From positions 1 through 10,602 of the forward strand of contig JAITVR010000135.1 in NCBI GenBank assembly GCA_031285695.1: a DNA stretch of 10,602 bases. The letters are read 5' to 3'. This DNA is from Prevotellaceae bacterium (GTDB lineage Bacteria; Bacteroidota; Bacteroidia; Bacteroidales; UBA932). A program made the translations under genes and the position numbers. Below are positions 1 to 5,097 of this stretch, piece by piece (positions within the stretch are counted from its first letter, which is position 1; every line of letters starts with the position of its first letter). The notes beneath the pieces were generated by a model. The model saw nothing but the letters and a program-made list of their open reading frames with translations. It had not been told where the DNA came from and ran no database searches.

Positions 1-1104
1 CTGATTTGGATACTGGGCGTGGCCATTATACTGCTCACGCTCATGGGCGGCCTTGAGGGCGTAATTTGGATGGACGTGATTCAAGGCTTCATGCTCATAC
101 TCGGCGGCGTTGCCTGCGCGCTGGTGCTGGTGTTTACGCCTGAAGGCGCGCCGGGAACGGTGTTTCAGGTAATTTCCGAAGGCAGCAAAATCAGCTTTGC
201 GCCCTACGATTGGGATTTTACCAGGCTCACGTTTATCGTCATTGCCATCAACGGTGTTTTTTACGCCATACAAAAGTACGGCACCGACCAAACCATTGTG
301 CAGCGCTACCTTGCCGCCAAAACCGATAAGGACGCCATTCGCGCCTCGCTGTTGGGCGTTTTTCTTAGCGTTCCGCTGTGGGCGCTGTTTATGTTCATAG
401 GCACGGCGCTGTTTGCCTACTACCAACTTTCGCCTGCTGTGCCGCTGCCCGAGGGCACGTTGGCCGAGGGTGTATTTCCGTTTTTCATTGTATCGCAGCT
501 GCCTATTGGCATAAAAGGCTTTATTATTGCAGCGCTGTGTGCGGCGGCTATTTCGAGCTTGGACTCGGATATGAACTGCATTTCGGCGGTGGGCGTTGAG
601 GACTACTACAAGCGGGCTCGCCCCAAAAGCACCGACAAGCAGCAAATGAAAATGGCGCGCATACTGGTGGTGGTGTCGGGCTTGCTGTCGCTGCTGGTGG
701 CTACGCTTTACGTGCGCATGGGCGGCGAGGGCGTGCTGGGCATTGTGTTTGAACTGTACGCCATTTTCTCGGCGGGCATTGCAGGCATGTTTTTGCTCGG
801 GCTATTTAGCCGCAGGGCAAATAAAAAAGGGCTGTACGTGGGCGTGGCGGCCTGCGTGCTGTTTACGGCGTACGCCATGCTTACCTCTACCAAGTTTGAG
901 GTGGACGGCGTGAAGCGCGTGCTGCTCGACTTGGGCAGCTGGAATTTCCCGCACCACAAGTACATGCTGGGCGTGTATAGCCACGTGGTGCTGTTTGGCG
1001 TAGCGTGGGTGGCCAGCCACTTCTTCAAGTCCGAAAAGGTGGACGAACACTACACCATTTACGGATTTTTGAAGCAGAGAAGAGAGGCGAAGAAAATGGG
1101 TTAG
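1..1104 (+). CDS. Sodium/solute symporter (SSS family), 5' end outside window
   Basis: Inner-membrane sodium-coupled symporter of the SSS (SGLT-like) family; the window holds the last 367 codons and the open frame runs through base 1, so the true start lies upstream. Family members in Bacteroidetes are usually 500-550 residues, so roughly the first four or five membrane segments are missing. Visible family marks are the segment around DVIQGFMLILGG, the QRYLAAKTDKDAIRAS loop (QRY is a hallmark of SGLT-type carriers), and AAISSLDSDMNCIS in a later helix. Several hydrophobic helices follow, then a charged cytoplasmic tail ending in EAKKMG. The GH105 and GH28 genes lie downstream on the same strand, which suggests import of a pectin-derived uronate or sugar, possibly an unsaturated galacturonate product or rhamnose. 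The substrate is an inference from neighbours only; the family assignment is firm. Confidence 0.93.
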   Translation: MIWILGVAIILLTLMGGLEGVIWMDVIQGFMLILGGVACALVLVFTPEGAPGTVFQVISEGSKISFAPYDWDFTRLTFIVIAINGVFYAIQKYGTDQTIVQRYLAAKTDKDAIRASLLGVFLSVPLWALFMFIGTALFAYYQLSPAVPLPEGTLAEGVFPFFIVSQLPIGIKGFIIAALCAAAISSLDSDMNCISAVGVEDYYKRARPKSTDKQQMKMARILVVVSGLLSLLVATLYVRMGGEGVLGIVFELYAIFSAGIAGMFLLGLFSRRANKKGLYVGVAACVLFTAYAMLTSTKFEVDGVKRVLLDLGSWNFPHHKYMLGVYSHVVLFGVAWVASHFFKSEKVDEHYTIYGFLKQRREAKKMG

Positions 1105-1109
1105 TTGTT

Positions 1110-1121
1110 AATTATTAATGG
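1110..1121. repeat. Left copy of a 12-bp inverted repeat around the four-helix-bundle gene
   Basis: AATTATTAATGG at 1110-1121 is the exact reverse complement of CCATTAATAATT at 1474-1485. The left copy contains the ATG (1118-1120) of the broken four-helix-bundle gene and the right copy contains its stop codon, so the pair brackets the gene exactly. The sequence is low in complexity, so chance is possible, but the placement is precise. Confidence 0.5.
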
Positions 1122-1480
1122 TAAAGAAAACGAATGTAGTAAAGTAAAAGAGTTTTACATTCGCAATTCGAGTGGTAAAAATATTTCAGTACCTGCAGGA
1201 GCAGAAAAAAGAATTTATCCTGTCAAAGCAGCTGCTGAGGTGTGGAACTTCTGTTGGCGCCATGGTGAGAGAGGCTGAGCACTCGGAAAGTAGAGCAGAC
1301 TTTATTCATAAAATGGCCATTGCGCAAAAGGAGATAAACGAAACAATATATTGGCTGGAGTTGCTAAACGCTACCAACTATTTTAGCGATAAAGAATTTA
1401 AAAGTATAAATGCAGATGCTGTGGAGTTGATTAAAATTATTACCACCATTATTAAATCCGCCAAGGAAAATAACCATTAA
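1118..1480 (+). pseudogene. Four-helix-bundle protein (S23 / 23S rRNA intervening-sequence family), interrupted by an in-frame stop
   Basis: Small protein of the four-helix-bundle family named after proteins encoded in 23S rRNA intervening sequences; its molecular role is not known. Read from ATG 1118 the frame gives MVKKTNVVK, then TAA at 1145-1147, then KSFTFAIRVVKIFQYL and the rest to TAA at 1478-1480. The part after the stop but before the next usable start (GTG 1172) matches the conserved family N-terminus (KSFxFAIRVV), and the total of 120 codons is the normal family length. This means the gene once started at 1118 and was broken by a nonsense change, probably GAA to TAA because Glu or Asp commonly sits there. 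The core QLLRCGTSVGAMVREAEHSES and the Trp-Leu-Glu-Leu helix are intact. A 102-residue product from GTG 1172 is possible but would lack most of helix 1. The gene is more AT-rich than its neighbours and separates the transporter from GH105. Confidence 0.72.
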
Positions 1481-1500
1481 TAATTTACCATTAACCATTA
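1473..1500. repeat. 7-nt-phased ACCATTA repeats and right copy of the 12-bp inverted repeat
   Basis: ACCATTA occurs at 1473-1479, 1487-1493 and 1494-1500, that is, in strict 7-nt phase with one slot degenerate, and TACCATG follows at the GH105 start. The segment also contains CCATTAATAATT (1474-1485), the mate of the repeat at 1110-1121. It forms the end of the four-helix-bundle gene and the spacer to GH105. No promoter is apparent in it. Confidence 0.5.
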
Positions 1501-1504
1501 TACC

Positions 1505-2674
1505 ATGAAGCTGAAAAGTATGATGCCGATAGTAGCTGCGCTGCTACTCTTCGGTACAAGCTGCACTCAAGGCCAAAAGTGGTCGGTGCGCATGGCCAAC
1601 TCGGAGCTAGCGCGCCACCCCCACAGCTGGATGCTCGACTTTGCCACCAAGCCCAAGTGGGGCTACTGCCAAGGCTTGGAAACCCACGCCATATTTGAAG
1701 TGTACAAGGTCACGGGCAATAAAAAGTACCTTGACTTTGTAAAAAGTTTTGGCGATACCATGGTGTACGCTGATGGCAGCATTCGCACCTACGAGCTCAG
1801 CAAGTTCAACATTGATAACATTGCGGGCGGCAAAATGCTCATAGCCTTGTACAAAGAAACTGGCGAGGAGAAGTACAAAAAGGCGGCCGACCTGCTGCGC
1901 GAGCAAATGCGCCGGCACCCCCGCACCGCCGATGGCGGCTTTTGGCACAAGCAGGTGTACCCGCACCAAATGTGGCTCGACGGGCTGTTTATGGGCTCGC
2001 CCTTTTTGGCGCAGTACGGAAAAGAATTCAACGAGCCTGCACTGTTCGATGAAGTTACGCATCAGCTCACCACCGTGGCCAAGCACACCTACGACTCTAT
2101 CACGGGCTTGTACTTTCATGGTTGGGACGAAAGCCGCGAGCAAAAGTGGGCAGACAAAGCTACCGGAAAATCGCCCAACTTTTGGAGCCGCAGCATAGGC
2201 TGGTACATGATGGCGCTGGTAGATGTACTGGAATTTTTACCCGAAAATCACCCGCGCCGGAGCGAGGTAATTGCTATTTTGCAAAACCTTTCAAAATCTC
2301 TCGAAAAATACCAAGACACCAAAACCAAGGCGTGGTATCAGGTAACTATCTACGGTGGGCGCGAAGGTAACTACCTCGAAACCTCGGGTACCGCCATGTT
2401 TGCCTACGCTTGGGCTAAGGGTGCCATCAACGGCTGGCTGCACCCGAGTTACTTGCAAAAAGCCCGCGAAACCTTTGACGGGCTGACCAAAAACTTTATA
2501 GAAGTAAACGCCGATAAAACCATTAGCATTACGAATTGCTGCGCCGTGTCGGGGCTTGGTGGCAGCGACCGTCGCGATGGCAGCTTCGAGTACTACATTA
2601 GCGAGCCCGTGCGCCACAACGACCCCAAAACCATAGGGCCGTTTCTGTACGCCGCCCTGCTGCTCAATAAGTAG
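1505..2674 (+). CDS. GH105 unsaturated rhamnogalacturonyl/glucuronyl hydrolase, lipoprotein
   Basis: Predicted exported lipoprotein of 389 residues in glycoside hydrolase family 105 (YteR/YesR type). These enzymes hydrate and remove the 4,5-unsaturated uronic acid that pectate or rhamnogalacturonan lyases leave at the non-reducing end of oligosaccharides. A hydrophobic signal ends in LLLFGTSC with the lipidated Cys at residue 20. The mature part is an (alpha/alpha)6 barrel. WLDGLFMGSPF (residues 157-167) carries the conserved catalytic Asp at about 159, corresponding to Asp143 of YteR. The earlier NIDNIAGGK region, with Asp104, is a likely second active-site Asp. FWSRSIGWY, the YLETSGTAMFAY region and the C-terminal NCCAVSGLGGS are also family-like. 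Length is normal. It lies 39 nt before the GH28 gene and is probably cotranscribed with it. ATG 1505 is chosen because the lipoprotein signal starts there. No Shine-Dalgarno sequence is seen, as is usual in Bacteroidetes. Confidence 0.93.
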   Translation: MKLKSMMPIVAALLLFGTSCTQGQKWSVRMANSELARHPHSWMLDFATKPKWGYCQGLETHAIFEVYKVTGNKKYLDFVKSFGDTMVYADGSIRTYELSKFNIDNIAGGKMLIALYKETGEEKYKKAADLLREQMRRHPRTADGGFWHKQVYPHQMWLDGLFMGSPFLAQYGKEFNEPALFDEVTHQLTTVAKHTYDSITGLYFHGWDESREQKWADKATGKSPNFWSRSIGWYMMALVDVLEFLPENHPRRSEVIAILQNLSKSLEKYQDTKTKAWYQVTIYGGREGNYLETSGTAMFAYAWAKGAINGWLHPSYLQKARETFDGLTKNFIEVNADKTISITNCCAVSGLGGSDRRDGSFEYYISEPVRHNDPKTIGPFLYAALLLNK

Positions 2675-2688
2675 CTGAACAAATCAAG

Positions 2689-2701
2689 AATTAACAACTA
2701 A
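2689..2701. repeat. 13-bp inverted copy of the sequence after the symporter gene
   Basis: AATTAACAACTAA at 2689-2701, in the GH105-GH28 spacer, is the exact reverse complement of TTAGTTGTTAATT at 1101-1113, which begins on the last bases of the symporter stop region. The pair flanks the block of four-helix-bundle gene plus GH105. Both copies are AT-rich, so a common spacer composition rather than a functional pair cannot be excluded. Confidence 0.4.
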
Positions 2702-2713
2702 TAATTAACCTTT

Positions 2714-4258
2714 ATGAAAAAACTTCTCCTTGCCTTCGCTGCCGCTGCCCTTGTGTACAGCTGCACATGCACCCCCTCAGCATCGGTTATCCCCGATGAG
2801 GTGTACGCCGACCTGCCCTTTGCCATGAGCAAAGTGGTGCAGCCCACCTTTGCCGACAACACGGTCAGCATTGCCGATTTTGGCGCCAAGCCCGATGGCC
2901 TTACGCTCAACACCGATGCCTTTCACAAAGCCTTTGACGCCGTAACCGAAAAAGGCGGCGGAAAAGTGGTGGTGCCGGCCGGCATTTGGCTCACAGGCCC
3001 CATTGTTTTAAAAAGCAACGTAAACCTGCACGTGGAGCGCGGCGCGGTGGTGCTCTTCAGCCCCGACCTCAGCCTGTACCCGTTGCTCAAAGAAAAAGTT
3101 TCCTTTGAAGGGCTTGATACGCGCCGTTGCCAGTCGCCCATTTCGGCTAAGAATGCCGAAAATATTGCCATTACCGGCCGTGGCGTAATTGACGGTAGCG
3201 GCGATGCCTGGCGCCCCGTGAAAAAAGGGAAAATGACCGAAGGACAGTGGAAAAACCTGCTGGCCTCGGGCGGTGCACTCAACGCACGAAAGGATATTTG
3301 GTTCCCCTCCGAAAGCGGCCGCAAGGGCTACGAAAATGCCGTTGACCAAAACATCACCGCCGCCAAAACCGAAGAGGAATTTCAGGCCATAAAAGATTTT
3401 ATGCGCCCCGTAATGGTCAACATTGTGAAGTGCAAAAACGTGTGGTTGGACGGTGTTACTTTTCAAAACTCGCCGGCGTGGAATATTCACCCGCTCATGT
3501 GCGAAAACTTGACCGTAAGCAACCTCACCGTGCGCAACCCTTGGTACTCGCAAAACGGCGACGGCATTGACATTGAAAGTTGCAAAAATGTGGTGGTTTA
3601 CAACAGCAGCTTCGATGTGGGCGATGATGCCATTTGCGTAAAATCGGGCAAAAACGAGGAGGGTCGCAAGCGCGCAATTCCTACCGAAAACCTAATTGTA
3701 AAAGGCTGCTTGGTGTATCACGGACACGGCGGATTTGTGGTGGGCAGCGAAATGAGCAGCGGCGTAAAGAACGTAAAAGTTTCGGATTGCACCTTCCTTG
3801 GAACCGATGTGGGGCTTAGGTTTAAGAGCACGCGCGGCCGCGGCGGCGTAGTCGAAAACATTTGGATTTCGGACATCGACATGATGAACATTCCGGCCGA
3901 GCCCCTGCTGTTTGATTTATTTTACGGAGGAAAATCAGCCATTGAAGCGCGCGAAGCCGGCGACAAGCCCGACACGCAAATGAAGGCGGTGGACGAAACC
4001 ACGCCGCAGTTTCGCAACATTTTTATCAAAAACATTACCTGCAACGGCGCTGACCGCGCCATGTACTTCAACGGCCTGCCCGAAATGAACGTGCAAAACG
4101 TAACGGTGGACAACGTGGTAATTAAGTCAACTCGCGGTGCGGAAATTTCGGAATCAACCGATGTAAAATTGAGCAACATCAAAATCGTTCCCTCAAAAGG
4201 CGAACCGATTGTGGTGCGCAGCTCCAAGAACGTAACGCTGGACGGAAAGCCGCTGTAA
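2714..4258 (+). CDS. GH28 polygalacturonase-family glycoside hydrolase, lipoprotein
   Basis: Predicted lipoprotein of 514 residues in glycoside hydrolase family 28 (right-handed beta-helix), which hydrolyses alpha-galacturonic acid linkages in homogalacturonan or rhamnogalacturonan. The signal ends in AALVYSC with Cys17. VSIADFGAKPDG (from about residue 51) is the usual beta-helix entry. All catalytic motifs are present in order: NGDGID (residues 281-286; Asp283 is the NTD position), GDDAIC (Asp304, Asp305), GHGG (His338) and RFK (Arg369, Lys371). A long insertion at about residues 170-235, containing WRPVKKGKMTEGQWKNLL, is typical of the large Bacteroidetes members and is often associated with exo-acting enzymes. 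Whether this one is an exo-polygalacturonase, a rhamnogalacturonan galacturonohydrolase or an RG-II galacturonidase cannot be told from motifs. It follows GH105 by 39 nt and is the last gene of the plus-strand arm, closed by the hairpin at 4270-4320. Confidence 0.95.
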   Translation: MKKLLLAFAAAALVYSCTCTPSASVIPDEVYADLPFAMSKVVQPTFADNTVSIADFGAKPDGLTLNTDAFHKAFDAVTEKGGGKVVVPAGIWLTGPIVLKSNVNLHVERGAVVLFSPDLSLYPLLKEKVSFEGLDTRRCQSPISAKNAENIAITGRGVIDGSGDAWRPVKKGKMTEGQWKNLLASGGALNARKDIWFPSESGRKGYENAVDQNITAAKTEEEFQAIKDFMRPVMVNIVKCKNVWLDGVTFQNSPAWNIHPLMCENLTVSNLTVRNPWYSQNGDGIDIESCKNVVVYNSSFDVGDDAICVKSGKNEEGRKRAIPTENLIVKGCLVYHGHGGFVVGSEMSSGVKNVKVSDCTFLGTDVGLRFKSTRGRGGVVENIWISDIDMMNIPAEPLLFDLFYGGKSAIEAREAGDKPDTQMKAVDETTPQFRNIFIKNITCNGADRAMYFNGLPEMNVQNVTVDNVVIKSTRGAEISESTDVKLSNIKIVPSKGEPIVVRSSKNVTLDGKPL

Positions 4259-4269
4259 ACGAACTGTGC

Positions 4270-4320
4270 GTAATAAGTAATGGACAATGAGCGGCGTGTT
4301 CATTGTCCATTTTTTATTAC
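4270..4320 (+). terminator. Intrinsic terminator after GH28
   Basis: The arms 4270-4290 and 4300-4320 pair at 19 of 21 positions, including an unbroken 12-bp core (AATGGACAATGA with TCATTGTCCATT), with a 9-nt loop (GCGGCGTGT). The descending arm runs into a tract of six T residues (4310-4315). It sits 11 nt after the GH28 stop codon. Its last bases overlap the putative promoter of the next gene. Confidence 0.88.
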
Positions 4321-4325
4321 CTTTG
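4318..4325 (+). promoter_or_regulatory. Putative Bacteroidetes -7 promoter element for mntA-hepT
   Basis: TACCTTTG is an exact match to the Bacteroidetes sigma-ABfr -7 consensus TAnnTTTG. It lies 5 nt before the chosen mntA ATG at 4331, so transcription would begin at or within a few bases of that codon. No clear TTTG element is seen at the usual -33 spacing. The element begins inside the descending arm of the GH28 terminator. Confidence 0.55.
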
Positions 4326-4330
4326 CCTGC

Positions 4331-4624
4331 ATGATAACCGAAGCGCAAAAGAATATTATCATCAGCACCATACTGCCTTTTCACCCTGTGCGGATAGGCA
4401 TATTTGGCTCCACTGCACGTAACGAGAGTACGGACAGCAGCGATATTGATATTTTGTACCAGCTGAAAAACGCCGTTGGCTTGTTTACGCTTGTGCGCAT
4501 AAAAGATACCTTGGAGGAAAAGCTGCACAAAAAGGTGGACTTGGTTTCAGAAAAGTACGTGAACCCACAGCTGAAGCCCTACATCATGAATGACCTAAAA
4601 GTTATTTACAGCAATGGAGAATAA
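4331..4624 (+). CDS. mntA: MntA-type minimal nucleotidyltransferase antitoxin
   Basis: Cytoplasmic protein of 97 residues with a minimal nucleotidyltransferase fold. In characterised HepT/MntA systems the MntA partner transfers AMP from ATP onto a Tyr of the HEPN toxin and so silences it. The signature GSx10DxD is complete: Gly26-Ser27 followed by Asp38 and Asp40 (FGSTARNESTDSSDIDIL). A third acidic residue, Asp70, sits in KKVDLV, so the active site looks intact. I chose ATG 4331 rather than the in-frame ATG 4280. The earlier start lies inside the terminator hairpin and adds 17 residues that do not resemble the family, and the -7 element sits between the two. The gene overlaps hepT by 11 nt, indicating coupled translation. 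The protein is at the short end for MntA, but typical of small Bacteroidetes versions. Confidence 0.87.
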   Translation: MITEAQKNIIISTILPFHPVRIGIFGSTARNESTDSSDIDILYQLKNAVGLFTLVRIKDTLEEKLHKKVDLVSEKYVNPQLKPYIMNDLKVIYSNGE

Positions 4625-4967
4625 AAACCTGTTTCGGCTAAGGCACATGCTTGACAGCGTTGTGAAAATTGAATACCTAACGCAGCTGCTGTACACGCAA
4701 GACAACTTTGAAAAAAAGTGGGTGGAGCAAGACGCCATTATCCGAAATCTTGAAATTATAGGCGAAGCCTCTGCCAACATTACGGACGAGCTGAAGCAAA
4801 AGTATCCCGATGTTTTGTGGAGGGAAATGAAGGGCATGCGGAACTTTGTTACCCACCAGTACTTTGGGGTAGAGTTGAGCGATATTTGGAGTACCGCCGT
4901 AAACGATATACCGCTGCTCAAAAAGCAAATTCAAGAGATAGTAGAGGGCTTAGAAAGCATAAAATAA
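4614..4967 (+). CDS. hepT: HepT-type HEPN ribonuclease toxin (DUF86)
   Basis: All-helical HEPN protein of 117 residues, toxin partner of the preceding nucleotidyltransferase. HepT toxins are RNases. The active-site motif Rx4HxY is complete in MRNFVTHQYF: Arg76, His81 and Tyr83. Tyr83 is at the position AMPylated by MntA in characterised pairs. The segment DAIIRNLEIIGEAS (residues 40-53) and WREMKGMRN are also standard for DUF86. The start ATG 4614 lies inside the 3' end of mntA (11-nt overlap), so both are read from one transcript. The gene is more AT-rich than the enzyme genes on either side, consistent with independent acquisition. The pair is bounded on the left by the GH28 terminator and on the right by the bidirectional terminator at 5032-5071. 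Confidence 0.9.
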   Translation: MENKNLFRLRHMLDSVVKIEYLTQLLYTQDNFEKKWVEQDAIIRNLEIIGEASANITDELKQKYPDVLWREMKGMRNFVTHQYFGVELSDIWSTAVNDIPLLKKQIQEIVEGLESIK

Positions 4968-4995
4968 GCAACCATCAGCTTAGCGCTGCATGTGC

Positions 4996-5031
4996 GATGC
5001 TACCCGCCATCTCGGTTCAATATTTAGCATC
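4996..5031. repeat. 7-bp inverted repeat between hepT and the shared terminator
   Basis: GATGCTA (4996-5002) and TAGCATC (5025-5031) form a perfect 7-bp inverted repeat with a 22-nt spacer, ending directly against the A-tract of the terminator. It could extend the hairpin structure of the transcript end or be coincidental. Nothing else is recognisable in 4968-5031. Confidence 0.3.
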
Positions 5032-5071
5032 AAAAAAAACCCTGTCCCAAGTTTGGGACAGGGTTTTTTTT
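5032..5071. terminator. Bidirectional intrinsic terminator between convergent hepT and GH78
   Basis: The sequence 5032-5050 (eight A, then CCCTGTCCCAA) is the exact reverse complement of 5053-5071 (TTGGGACAGGG, then eight T), with GT between. The GC-rich core CCCTGTCCC/GGGACAGGG is flanked by A8 on the left and T8 on the right, so on either strand the hairpin is followed by a U-tract. It stands between two genes that end toward each other, 64 nt after hepT and 26 nt beyond the GH78 stop. Confidence 0.95.
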
Positions 5072-5097
5072 GCTTGCTGAGAGAGAACTTAGTTCCC

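Noticed and set aside
1131..1163. 8-bp inverted repeat CGAATGTA/TACATTCG with the stop codon of the four-helix-bundle gene in its loop
   Set aside because: The stem is short with a 17-nt loop and lies in former coding sequence; probably coincidental.
1607..2143. Open frame of 178 codons on the minus strand inside GH105
   Set aside because: Shadow of the GH105 gene; no family features, no promoter, and the opposite frame has the catalytic motif.
4280..4330. Upstream in-frame ATG 4280 as the mntA start
   Set aside because: It lies within the GH28 terminator stem and adds residues foreign to the family; ATG 4331 follows a -7 element and begins the conserved protein.
4817..5080. Open frame of 87 codons on the plus strand overlapping hepT and the terminator
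   Set aside because: Out of frame with hepT, runs through the terminator hairpin and shows no recognisable features.
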